Below are positions 1 to 10,294 of a stretch of 64,000 bases of DNA, piece after piece (within the stretch, counting starts at the first letter, position 1; every line of letters starts with the position of its first letter). The notes beneath the pieces were generated by a model. The model did not search any database, was not told the DNA's origin, and saw nothing but the letters and a program-made list of their open reading frames with translations. A program made the translations under genes and the position numbers. Origin of the DNA: JAKACA01 sp049510975. Its GTDB lineage: Bacteria; Actinomycetota; Acidimicrobiia; Acidimicrobiales; Bog-793. The stretch spans positions 11,134 to 75,133 of the forward strand of contig JBEKYM010000014.1 of NCBI GenBank assembly GCA_049510975.1, given 5' to 3'.

Positions 1-2
1 GC

Positions 3-641
3 GCGGCCCATGACGTCGACGCCGTTCTCCTCGCCGTGCCCGATCGAGCCGTCGCCGAGGTGGCCGCCGCCATCGAGCCGGTGGCGACGACGGTCGTGCT
101 CCACTGCTCCGGGTCGCTCGGGCTCGATGTGCTCGCTCCGCATGCACGCGTCGGCTCGTTGCACCCGCTCGTGACCCTTCCCGACGCCGTCATCGGCGCG
201 CTGCGCTTGCGGGGACGACCGTTCTTCGCCGTCGCCGGCGACCGTCTCGCCACCGATCTCGTGATCACCCTGCGGGGCCAACCCATCGTCGTCGCCGACA
301 ACCGGCGGGCGTCCTACCACGCGGCTGCCTGTATGGCCGCCAACCACCTCGTCGGCTTGCTCGGGCAGGTCCAGCGGGTGGCCGAGTCCGCCGGCCTGCC
401 GCTCGAGGCCTTCTTGCCACTGGCCCGCGGCGCGCTCGACGACGTCGCCCTGCTCGGCCCGGCCAATGCCCTCACGGGACCGGCGTCGCGGGGAGATCTC
501 GTGACGATCGACCGGCACCGCGCCGTTCTCGACCGCGCCGAACTGCCGGGCTACGACGCCGGTGTAGCCCTCGCCGAGCGGCTCGCCTACGAACGGCTCG
601 GGTCGCAGCCCGAGCCCTCTGTCCCCGCCTCGTGGACCTGA
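3..641 (+). CDS. DUF2520 / Rossmann-like dehydrogenase-type protein (5' partial)
   Basis: The reading frame is open from the window edge, so the start lies upstream. The first visible residues (AAHDVDAVLLAVPDRAVAEV) look like the end of an NAD(P)-binding Rossmann fold. They are followed by LHCSGSLGLDVL and GSLHPLVTLPD, a pattern typical of DUF2520 proteins, and by a helical C-terminal domain (NRRASYHAAACMAANHLVGL). The family resembles 6-phosphogluconate or pyrroline-carboxylate dehydrogenases but has no firmly established reaction. In actinobacteria it commonly sits just before panC, as here. Its stop overlaps the GTG start of panC by 10 nt, which implies translational coupling and a place in the CoA/NAD operon. 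The family call is fairly secure; the function is unknown. Confidence 0.8.
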   Translation, partial: AAHDVDAVLLAVPDRAVAEVAAAIEPVATTVVLHCSGSLGLDVLAPHARVGSLHPLVTLPDAVIGALRLRGRPFFAVAGDRLATDLVITLRGQPIVVADNRRASYHAAACMAANHLVGLLGQVQRVAESAGLPLEAFLPLARGALDDVALLGPANALTGPASRGDLVTIDRHRAVLDRAELPGYDAGVALAERLAYERLGSQPEPSVPASWT

Positions 642-1540
642 TCGCCTCTGGCGAAGTTGTCCGCAAGGCGCTCCAGTCGGCCAGAGCCGGCGGAGCCTCC
701 GTCGGGCTCGTCCCGACGATGGGAGCCCTCCACGCCGGCCACATCTCCCTCATCGGCGCCGCCCGCCGAGAATGTGACTGCGTCGCTGTCAGTATCTTCG
801 TGAACCCGACGCAATTCGGCGATGTCGCCGACCTGAAGGCCTACCCTCGCAACCTCGACACGGATCTCGACATGTGCCGGGCGGCCGGCGTCGACGTCGT
901 CTTTGCCCCGTCGGTGGCCGAGATGTACCCGCAGGGATCGCTCGACACCGCCGTCGTGCCTGGACAGTTGTCCGAGGTGCTCGAAGGCCCGTCGCGCCCC
1001 GGGCACTTCACCGGCGTCGCCACCATCGTGACCAAGCTGCTGTCGATCGCCGGCGGCTGCCGGGCGTACTTCGGCGAGAAGGACTTTCAGCAGCTGGCGA
1101 TCGTTCGGCGCCTCGTGAGCGATCTGGATATCGCCGTCGAGGTCATCGGCTGCCCGACCGTGCGAGAGGCCGACGGGCTGGCGATGTCGAGCCGCAACGG
1201 TCGCCTCGCCCCGCCTGAGCGCCAGGCAGCCACCGCGCTGCACCGGGCACTTTCGGCCGGGGTCGACCTCGTGGTGGCCGGCGAGCGATCCGCCCGCCAC
1301 GTCGGCGCCGCCATGGCGGCGGTTCTCGACTCCGAGGCGCTGGTGCGGACGGACTACGTCGCCGTCGCCGATCCGGTGGACCTGCGGCCCGTCTCCGACA
1401 TCACCTCCGAGGTTCGCTTGCTCGTGGCCGCTGAGGTCGGAGCGGTCCGCCTCATTGACAACCTCGCCGCTGTGCCGCCGTGGCCCATTCTCGCTCGTGC
1501 GGCCGCCGAGGTGGCCGAGACTGCCGGGAGCGGGTGGTGA
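632..1540 (+). CDS. panC: Pantothenate synthetase (pantoate--beta-alanine ligase)
   Basis: The product is 302 aa, slightly longer than the usual 280-300. It catalyses ATP-dependent ligation of pantoate and beta-alanine to pantothenate, the precursor of CoA, in the cytoplasm. The HIGH-like nucleotide-binding segment PTMGALHAGH is at residues 28-37. A GEKDFQQL segment near residue 149 and MSSRNGRL near residue 187 are the other conserved active-site stretches of the family. The GTG start at 632 gives the expected N-terminus and overlaps the preceding gene; the TGA overlaps the GTG of nadB. With coaX three genes downstream, the operon carries two steps of CoA synthesis alongside quinolinate formation for NAD. 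Confidence 0.96.
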   Translation: MDLIASGEVVRKALQSARAGGASVGLVPTMGALHAGHISLIGAARRECDCVAVSIFVNPTQFGDVADLKAYPRNLDTDLDMCRAAGVDVVFAPSVAEMYPQGSLDTAVVPGQLSEVLEGPSRPGHFTGVATIVTKLLSIAGGCRAYFGEKDFQQLAIVRRLVSDLDIAVEVIGCPTVREADGLAMSSRNGRLAPPERQAATALHRALSAGVDLVVAGERSARHVGAAMAAVLDSEALVRTDYVAVADPVDLRPVSDITSEVRLLVAAEVGAVRLIDNLAAVPPWPILARAAAEVAETAGSGW

Positions 1541-3159
1541 GCCGGCTCGACGTGCTTGTCATCGGCTCGGGTGTGGCTGGGCTGTCGGCAGCCGTCGGCC
1601 TCGCCCAGCTCGCCGGTGCTCGCGTCGGCGTGCTCACGAAAGGCGAGCTCGAACAGGCGACGACCAGATGGGCGCAGGGGGGCGTGGCGGCCGTGCTCCC
1701 TGGCGATGAGGACTCGACGGACCTGCACCTCGCCGACACGCTGCGCGCCGGCGCCGGGCTGTGCGACGAGGCCGCCGTGCGCGTGCTCGTCGACGAGGGG
1801 CCGGCACGCGTGCACGAGCTCATCGCCCTCGGTGCGGTGTTCGACCGCGGGCCGGCGGGCGATCTCGCCCGCGCCCGCGAGGGCGGCCACTCGATGCCGA
1901 GGATCCTGCACGCCGGCGGCGCCGCTACCGGTGCCGAAGTCGAGCGTGCCCTCGTCGCCGCCGTCGAGGCGAGTGCCGCCGCCGTCCTCGAGCACTGGTT
2001 CGCCGTCGACCTCATCGTCGAGAACGGGCGCTGTGTCGGCGTGACCGCCCTCGACCCGGCCGGACAGCTGCAACGCGTCGAGGCCTCCGAGGTGTTGCTG
2101 GCGGCGGGCGGTGCCGGGCAGCTGTTCGCCGTCACGACGAACCCGACCGAGGCGACCGGCGACGGCATCGCCATGGCGATGCGCGCCGGCGTGCCTGTGG
2201 CGGACTCGGAGTTCGTGCAGTTCCACCCGACCGCTCTCCACCACCCAGCCATGCCCCGCCCGCTCGTGTCGGAGGCGCTCCGGGGGCACGGGGCGGTGCT
2301 GCGGGGGATCGGGGGCCGGCGTTTCGTCGAGGAGCTGGCGCCGCGGGACGTCGTCAGCCGGGCGATCGCGGCCGAGATGGCCCAGACGGGCACGGAGAAC
2401 GTCTGGCTCGATTGCACCGGGCTCGAGGACTTCGCCCTCCGCTTCCCGACGATTCATGCCTCGCTCCGCCAGATCGGCCTCGACCCCTCCAAGGACTGGC
2501 TGCCAGTGGCGCCGGCAGCCCATCACCTGAGTGGCGGCGTCCTCACCGATCTCGACGGCGCCACCGCCATGCCTGGCCTGTGGGCCGCCGGTGAGACGGC
2601 ATGCTCCGGCGTACACGGCGCCAACCGCCTGGCCTCCAACTCGCTGCTCGAGGGAATGGTCTTCGGCGCCCGCGTCGTTGACGCCCTCGTGGACGGTCGT
2701 GCCGCAGACGTGGACCGTGCCCGGACCGGAGTGCTCGCCGGACATCCCACCATTGCCTTGCGGCCTACTCCGGACTGCTCCTGCGGTATCGATCGCGGCC
2801 ACTACACGCCGGCGGTGGCCGTCTCCGCCGATGACCGCCAGCTGGCGCATTCGCGGCGCCTTGGTGTCGCCGAGAGCCGAACGCAATTGCAATCGGCCCT
2901 CACGGCCTCTGCCGGTGTCGTGCGTGACGCCGTCTCGCTCAAGGCCGCCGGACAGGCCGTGGCGGACGTGTCCCTTGCTGCCTGGCAGTCCACCGGCACG
3001 GTGGCCGGCGCCGAGTTGGCCAACCTGGTCCTGTTGGCGCACGCGCTCGTCGAGGCGGCAAGCGTGCGCGAGGAGAGCCGGGGAGCTCATACCCGATCCG
3101 ACTTCCCACAGCCGTCTGCGGACTTCCTCGTGCGCCTCGTCCACGGGAGATTGCCGTGA
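1537..3159 (+). CDS. nadB: L-aspartate oxidase
   Basis: This is the FAD enzyme (540 aa) that oxidises L-aspartate to iminoaspartate, the first step of de novo NAD synthesis. The dinucleotide motif GSGVAG is at residues 10-15. Other family segments are TTRWAQGGVAA, EFVQFHPTAL, SEALRGHGAVL, HHLSGGV and GETACSGVHGANRLASNSLLE (the last block runs over the FAD site). I chose the GTG at 1537 over an in-frame start at 1480 because it lies directly before the Rossmann beta strand and overlaps the panC stop as GTGA. The nadC start overlaps its stop in the same way. Quinolinate synthase (nadA) is not next to it in this window. Confidence 0.96.
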   Translation: MSRLDVLVIGSGVAGLSAAVGLAQLAGARVGVLTKGELEQATTRWAQGGVAAVLPGDEDSTDLHLADTLRAGAGLCDEAAVRVLVDEGPARVHELIALGAVFDRGPAGDLARAREGGHSMPRILHAGGAATGAEVERALVAAVEASAAAVLEHWFAVDLIVENGRCVGVTALDPAGQLQRVEASEVLLAAGGAGQLFAVTTNPTEATGDGIAMAMRAGVPVADSEFVQFHPTALHHPAMPRPLVSEALRGHGAVLRGIGGRRFVEELAPRDVVSRAIAAEMAQTGTENVWLDCTGLEDFALRFPTIHASLRQIGLDPSKDWLPVAPAAHHLSGGVLTDLDGATAMPGLWAAGETACSGVHGANRLASNSLLEGMVFGARVVDALVDGRAADVDRARTGVLAGHPTIALRPTPDCSCGIDRGHYTPAVAVSADDRQLAHSRRLGVAESRTQLQSALTASAGVVRDAVSLKAAGQAVADVSLAAWQSTGTVAGAELANLVLLAHALVEAASVREESRGAHTRSDFPQPSADFLVRLVHGRLP

Positions 3160-4049
3160 GCGCCCCTGTGCAGCCCCCAGAGGCTGCCGTCCGGCGGGCG
3201 GTGAGCCTTGCTCTCGAAGAGGATCTGCTGCCGCTCGGGGACATCACGGCGGCACTCCTGCCCGCCGGTGCTCCCGGGCGGGCGGCCTTCGTCGTCCGTG
3301 CCGAGGGGGTGATCGCCGGCACCGCCTGTTTGTTGGAGACCTGCCGTCAGGTCGATCCCGCCCTGTCAGTGAACCTCTTGCTGGGCGACGGCTCGCTTGT
3401 CACCTCCGGGCAGGCCATCGCCACGGTGGAAGGCGCAATGGCCTCGATCGTCACGGCCGAGCGGACCGCGCTGAACTTCGTCTCTCATCTCTCCGGGGTT
3501 GCCTCCCTGACGGCCCGCTACGTCGCCGCTGCCACCGCTCGCAACCCGGCCACCCGCGTCCTCGACACCCGCAAGACGACTCCGGGCCTGCGTGCCCTCG
3601 AGAAGGCGGCGGTGCGCGCCGGCGGGGGCTGGAACCACCGCGGCAACCTGTCCGAGGGTGTCCTCGTGAAGGACAACCACCTCGGATCGGCCACCATCGG
3701 CGAGGCCGTGCGCCGGGCGCGCCACCTCTGGCCGGGTCGCATGGTCGAAGTCGAGTGCGACCGGATCGAGCAGGTGAGCGAAGCAGTCGCCGCCGGGGCG
3801 ACCATCGTGCTCTGCGACAACATGAGCCCGGAGGAGCTCGGGCGATGCGTCGAACTGGCGCGTGCCCACGCCGGGCCTTCCGGCAACCGGGTGCTCATCG
3901 AAGCGTCCGGAGGAGTCACGCTCGAGACCATCGGCGCCTTCGCCGCCGCAGGTGCCGACCTTGTCTCGGTCGGTGCGCTCACACACTCGGCCCCCATCCT
4001 CGACGTGGGTCTCGACCTGGCGGCCGAAGCGCCCGCCGGCCTCGGCTAG
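3156..4049 (+). CDS. nadC: Nicotinate-nucleotide pyrophosphorylase (quinolinate phosphoribosyltransferase)
   Basis: The product (297 aa) converts quinolinate and PRPP to nicotinate mononucleotide, CO2 and pyrophosphate. Diagnostic segments are LDTRKTTPGLRALEK (near residues 128-142, phosphate-binding Arg and Lys), AGGGWNHRGNLSEGVLVKDNH, VEVECD, and the C-terminal barrel strands IEASGGVTLETI and DLVSVGALTHSAP. The GTG start overlaps the nadB stop as GTGA, so the two NAD enzymes are translationally coupled. The C-terminus (LDLAAEAPAGLG) is short and ordinary. Its stop is 10 nt before the proposed coaX start. Confidence 0.96.
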   Translation: MSAPVQPPEAAVRRAVSLALEEDLLPLGDITAALLPAGAPGRAAFVVRAEGVIAGTACLLETCRQVDPALSVNLLLGDGSLVTSGQAIATVEGAMASIVTAERTALNFVSHLSGVASLTARYVAAATARNPATRVLDTRKTTPGLRALEKAAVRAGGGWNHRGNLSEGVLVKDNHLGSATIGEAVRRARHLWPGRMVEVECDRIEQVSEAVAAGATIVLCDNMSPEELGRCVELARAHAGPSGNRVLIEASGGVTLETIGAFAAAGADLVSVGALTHSAPILDVGLDLAAEAPAGLG

Positions 4050-4059
4050 ACACTCTGCC

Positions 4060-4911
4060 GTGCTGCTTGCTCTCGACGTCGGGAACACCCACACCGTCAT
4101 CGGTGTCTTCGACAACGCACCGGAGCCGGCGACGGCGCCGCCGGTTCGGCGCAACGCCGGCGAGCTGCCCGACCTGCGATACCACTGGCGCATCGCCACC
4201 GTCGCCGACCGGACCGCCGACGAGCATGCCCTCCTTCTCGTCGACTACTTGAGGCTCGTCGGTCTCGACATCCGGGCTGACGAATTGCCGAAACACCTCT
4301 CCGGCATCGCCATCTCCTCGTCAGTCCCCTCGGCGACCTCGGCACTGCGGGAGATGGCGCAACGCTGGTTCCCGATCCCGACCGTGGTGATCGAGCCCGG
4401 TGTCCGGACGGGCATGCCCATCCTCTACGACAACCCGAAGGAAGTCGGCGCCGACCGCATCGCCAACGCAGTCGGTGCCCTCGACCTGTTCGAGGCGCCC
4501 CTCATCGTCGTCGACCTTGGCACCGCGACGACGTTCGACGTCATCTCGGGAGCCGGCGAGTACCTCGGCGGTGCGATCACGCCGGGAATCGAGATCGCGA
4601 CCGACGCCCTCTTCAGCCACGCGGCCGCGCTGCGGCGCGTCGAGCTCGTGGAGCCCCGCCACGTGATCGGCAAGTCCACAGTCGAGTCGATCCAGTCGGG
4701 TGTCATCTACGGCTACGCCGGCTTGGTGGACGGACTCTGCCGACGCATCAAGGACGAGCTCGGCGAGGCGACCGTCGTGGCCACCGGTGGTCTGGCGTCG
4801 GTGATCCGGCCGCTGTCGCGCGAGATCGACCATCACGAGCCCTGGTTGACCCTGCACGGCCTCCGACTCGTCTTCGAGCGCAACGTCGAGCGAACCGGAG
4901 CACGGCTGTGA
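4060..4911 (+). CDS. coaX: Type III pantothenate kinase
   Basis: This CoaX-family kinase (283 aa) phosphorylates pantothenate, the committed step of CoA synthesis. The N-terminal P-loop-like segment LLALDVGNTHTVIGVF begins at residue 2. GADRIANAVGA and VVDLGTATTFDVIS are the conserved ASKHA-fold segments. A longer in-frame start near 3862 would lie inside nadC and is rejected; the GTG at 4060 places DVGNTH where the family has it. It is about 20 residues longer than usual because of an Ala/Pro-rich loop after residue 20 (EPATAPPVRRNAGELPD). The stop overlaps the GTG of lysS. Confidence 0.93.
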   Translation: MLLALDVGNTHTVIGVFDNAPEPATAPPVRRNAGELPDLRYHWRIATVADRTADEHALLLVDYLRLVGLDIRADELPKHLSGIAISSSVPSATSALREMAQRWFPIPTVVIEPGVRTGMPILYDNPKEVGADRIANAVGALDLFEAPLIVVDLGTATTFDVISGAGEYLGGAITPGIEIATDALFSHAAALRRVELVEPRHVIGKSTVESIQSGVIYGYAGLVDGLCRRIKDELGEATVVATGGLASVIRPLSREIDHHEPWLTLHGLRLVFERNVERTGARL

Positions 4912-6395
4912 CGGCCGACGTCCCGTACCGCTTCGACGACCACACGCCCCTCGGCGACGTCGTGAGCACCTACGCCACCCGCCTCGGCGACGGGGACGAG
5001 TCCGGCGAGGTCGTCACGGTTGCCGGTCGCATGATGCTGTTGCGCGATCAGGGCAAGCTCGCCTTCGCCACCCTGCGAGAGTGGACCGGCTCGATCCAGC
5101 TGTTCGCCCTCGACCAGCTCACGGCGGACTTCGCCGACTTCAAGCGGCTGAGCCTCGGGGACTGGATCGGCGCCACCGGAGAGGTCGTGAAGACACGCCG
5201 CGGCGAGCTGTCGGTCAAGGTGCACTCCTGGACGTTGCTGGCGCATGCCCGCAGTGGGTTCGGCGACAAGTGGCGCGGGGTGAACGATCCCGACGTCCGC
5301 TACCGCCAGCGCGAAGTCGACATGTGGGCGAACGAAGGGGTCCGGGACCGGTTCCTGATGCGCTCGCGCATTGTCGGCGCCGTGCGCGAACTGCTGACGG
5401 CTCGAGGGTATGTGGAGGTGGAGACGCCGGTGCTGCTGCCCCAAGCCGGCGGTGCCAACGCCAAGCCGTTCGTCACTCACTTCAACTCGATGCATGCCGA
5501 CTTCTACCTGCGCATCGCCACCGAGCTGTATCTCAAGCGCTGCGTCATCGGCGGCCTCGAGCGGGTCTTCGAGGTCGGGCGGGTCTTTCGCAACGAGGGG
5601 ATCGGCCCGAAATACAACCCGGAGTTCACGATGTTGGAGGCCTACCAGGCCTATGCCGATTACCACGACATGGCCGAGCTCATCGAGTACCTCGCCAGCG
5701 GCACCGCCCTCGTCGCCACGGGCGGGACCGTCATCCAGTTCCAAGGCCGCCAGCTCGATCTCACGCCCCCGTGGCGCAAGGCGACGATGACCGAGGTCGT
5801 GCAGGAGGCGACCGGTCACGAGCTCAGTCTCGACACGCCGCTCGAACAGCTGCGCACGGCCGCCGGCGAGCTCGACGTCGAGATCCATCCGGGCGATGAC
5901 GCCGGCCAGGTGCTCACGGCCATCTACGAGAAGACGACCGAGCCCAACCTCTGGGGCCCCGTGCACGTCATGGACTACCCGGAGTCCGTGTCACCGCTCA
6001 CTCGCAAGCACCGTTCCAAGCCTGGCTACGTCGAACGGATCACGCCGATCGCCGCCGGACGCGAGCTCGGGGAGTGCTACAGCGAACTGTTGGATCCCGA
6101 TGATCAGCGGGCTCGTTTTGCTGCTCAGGTCGCCGATCGCGAGCGGGGCTACGACGAGGCCATGGAGATGGACGAGGACTTCATCCGGGCCCTCGAACGC
6201 GGCATGCCGCCGCTCGGCGGCATCGGTCTCGGGATCGATCGGCTCGTGATGCTGCTCGCGGACGTCAGCCACATCCGCGAGGTCCTGCTGTTCCCTGCCC
6301 TGCGGCCCGAAGCCGGCCGCGACTCCGGCGAGAGTGGGGCCGGCGAGAGTGAAGACGCTACGGCCGGCGAATCCGGCAATTCCGGGGACCGATAA
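4908..6395 (+). CDS. lysS: Lysyl-tRNA synthetase, class II
   Basis: The product is 495 aa. An N-terminal OB-fold anticodon-binding domain (about residues 35-135) is followed by the class II catalytic core. Motif 2 is FRNEGIGPKYNPEFTMLE near residues 227-244. Motif 3 is GGIGLGIDRLVMLL near 438-451, followed by LLFPALRPE. The last 25 residues form a low-complexity Gly/Glu/Ser tail (GESGAGESEDATAGESG) that is not part of the enzyme fold; its DNA carries imperfect repeats of a CCGGCGAGAGTG-like unit. The GTG start overlaps the coaX stop. A coaX-lysS neighbourhood is common in actinobacteria and completes this coupled operon. Confidence 0.96.
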   Translation: MTADVPYRFDDHTPLGDVVSTYATRLGDGDESGEVVTVAGRMMLLRDQGKLAFATLREWTGSIQLFALDQLTADFADFKRLSLGDWIGATGEVVKTRRGELSVKVHSWTLLAHARSGFGDKWRGVNDPDVRYRQREVDMWANEGVRDRFLMRSRIVGAVRELLTARGYVEVETPVLLPQAGGANAKPFVTHFNSMHADFYLRIATELYLKRCVIGGLERVFEVGRVFRNEGIGPKYNPEFTMLEAYQAYADYHDMAELIEYLASGTALVATGGTVIQFQGRQLDLTPPWRKATMTEVVQEATGHELSLDTPLEQLRTAAGELDVEIHPGDDAGQVLTAIYEKTTEPNLWGPVHVMDYPESVSPLTRKHRSKPGYVERITPIAAGRELGECYSELLDPDDQRARFAAQVADRERGYDEAMEMDEDFIRALERGMPPLGGIGLGIDRLVMLLADVSHIREVLLFPALRPEAGRDSGESGAGESEDATAGESGNSGDR

Positions 6396-6400
6396 CGGCT

Positions 6401-6425
6401 CGGGCGAGCTGCGGGCGAGCGCCCG
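6401..6425. terminator. Short hairpin between convergent lysS and polyprenyl synthase genes
   Basis: CGGGCG at 6401-6406 is complementary to CGCCCG at 6420-6425, with a 13-nt loop. It lies between two genes whose ends face each other, so it could stop transcription from both sides. There is no T-tract on either side and the stem is only 6 bp, so this is a weak call. Confidence 0.3.
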
Positions 6426-6427
6426 GG

Positions 6428-7444
6428 TCAGCCGGCGAGCGCCTCGAAGCGCTCGCGCGCTTGACCGGCCGTGCGCTCGAGGTCGGTAGCCACCCGGATG
6501 CTCAGGGAAGAAAACGCCCCGACAACCGGGTTGTCGCCGAGCCGGGAGGCGGCGTCAGAAGCGAGCTGGGCGAACTCGCGCGCCATATCGCTCGCGGCCG
6601 TGATCCCCGGAGATGCGGCGACGAGCGCCCTGGCGGTGTCTCGCTCGTGTTCGGTGAGCGGCTTGCCGAGGAGGTCGCGCAGCCGCGGCCCGTGCACGCG
6701 ATCCTGCAAGGCGCGTTGTACCGGCAAGGTGTAGATGCCCTCGGAGAGGTCCTGGCCCGGGGTCTTGCCGAGCTCTTCCTCGGTGGCGATCACATCGAGG
6801 ACGTCGTCACGGATCTGGAACACCATGCCGAAGTACTCGCCGAATGCCGTCACGTCGTCAACCTGGGTGCGGTCCAGCTCCGCCGTGAGCGCCCCCACCC
6901 TGCAGGCGGTGGACATGAGGGCCGCCGTCTTGTTGGCGATGGCACCGAGGTAGTCCTTCTCGTCGCGGTCGATCTGGAAGGCGGCTCGGACTTCTGCGAC
7001 CTGGCCTTGGCAAAGCCGCGCCAGTGTGGCTGCCAGAAGTCCGGCAACCTCTGGTCCGAGGCTGGCAGCGATCTCGGCCGATCGGGCGAGGAGGAAATCG
7101 CCGGCGACGATGGCGACGAGGTTGCCCCAGCGAGCGTTGACACTGTCGACGCTGCGTCGCCGGGTCGCTTCGTCCATGACGTCGTCGTGGTAGAGCGAGG
7201 CGAGGTGAACGAGCTCGACCGACACGCCGCCGAGGAGCGTCTCCCGGGAGACCTCGGTCCCGCCCAGGCTCGCAGCAGTCAGGGCAAGTGCAGGGCGCAA
7301 GCGCTTCCCACCCGCCTCGATGAGATGGCTCGCAACCTCGTTGAGGAACGGGTCATCGCCGAGGACCGACTCCCTCAGGCAGGCCTCGAGGCGCGCGACG
7401 TCGGCCTCGTCCACTGGGAGCGAGAAGAGTTCGGGTGCAGTCAC
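6428..7444 (-). CDS. Polyprenyl diphosphate synthase (trans-prenyltransferase family)
   Basis: The product (338 aa) condenses isopentenyl diphosphate onto an allylic diphosphate to make a long-chain polyprenyl diphosphate, most likely the menaquinone side chain. The two aspartate-rich Mg-binding motifs are visible: YHDDVMDEATRRR (FARM, about residues 90-102) and FQIRDDVLDVIATEEELGKT (SARM, about 213-232). GGKRLRPAL near residue 50 is the isopentenyl diphosphate site. The FARM lacks the two-residue insertion of short-chain actinobacterial enzymes, which fits a long-chain (C35-C45) product of the HepT/GrcC/IspB group, but exact chain length cannot be read. It stands alone on the minus strand. 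Confidence 0.88.
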   Translation of the reverse strand: MTAPELFSLPVDEADVARLEACLRESVLGDDPFLNEVASHLIEAGGKRLRPALALTAASLGGTEVSRETLLGGVSVELVHLASLYHDDVMDEATRRRSVDSVNARWGNLVAIVAGDFLLARSAEIAASLGPEVAGLLAATLARLCQGQVAEVRAAFQIDRDEKDYLGAIANKTAALMSTACRVGALTAELDRTQVDDVTAFGEYFGMVFQIRDDVLDVIATEEELGKTPGQDLSEGIYTLPVQRALQDRVHGPRLRDLLGKPLTEHERDTARALVAASPGITAASDMAREFAQLASDAASRLGDNPVVGAFSSLSIRVATDLERTAGQARERFEALAG

Positions 7445-7741
7445 CAGACTGGGAGGTTAGGCGACCGCAAGCAGGTACCGATACTCGAAGTTGTCCGCGG
7501 TGACCTCATGCCCGCGCCGGTCCTGGTGAGGAGCGCTCAAGCTGGGCTCGCGGATTGCCGATCCTTCATCTCGAAAGGGTCTCGCAACGTATGGGAAGTA
7601 GAGAGCAGCGCCTGTTGTTGTAAGTAGATGTAGGGCGGACGCGTGTCAGTCCGGCGGGTGGTGCCCGGGAAGGTGCCAGCAGCCAGAGCGCACCCTCCCT
7701 ATAGACTGAGTCCGAAGTAACCGTCCATTGAGGAGCGGCAG
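7445..7741. other. Divergent intergenic region upstream of clpC
   Basis: These 297 nt separate the divergent polyprenyl synthase and clpC genes and should hold both promoters. I see no convincing open frame. A TAGACT hexamer (7702-7707) fits the actinobacterial TANNNT -10 pattern about 35 nt before the clpC start, but no good -35 precedes it. GAGGAG at 7730-7735 is the clpC ribosome binding site. I looked for a ClgR-like CGC...GCG box and did not find one I would defend. Confidence 0.3.
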
Positions 7742-10234
<2,493 letters not shown>

Positions 10235-10264
10235 TCTGGCCAGCGGTTCGCCGCTGCAGAGGTG

Positions 10265-10293
10265 TTGACACACCCGGTCCGTACCGTGAGGTA
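10265..10293 (+). promoter_or_regulatory. Possible radA promoter (TTGACA -35)
   Basis: A perfect TTGACA hexamer is at 10265-10270 in the 60-nt gap between clpC and radA. Seventeen nt later is GAGGTA (10288-10293), a poor -10, and it is so close to the GTG at 10295 that transcription would start inside the gene. Either the -10 is elsewhere or the hexamer is chance. Confidence 0.2.
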
Positions 10294-10294
10294 G

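Noticed and set aside
1354..3144. 596-codon open frame on the minus strand over nadB
   Set aside because: It is antisense to a gene with all expected motifs, has no recognisable domain, and arises from high-GC codon bias. Similar long antisense frames over groEL (27101-28600), acnA (37538-39547) and the PLP/epimerase genes (44435-46573) were rejected for the same reason.
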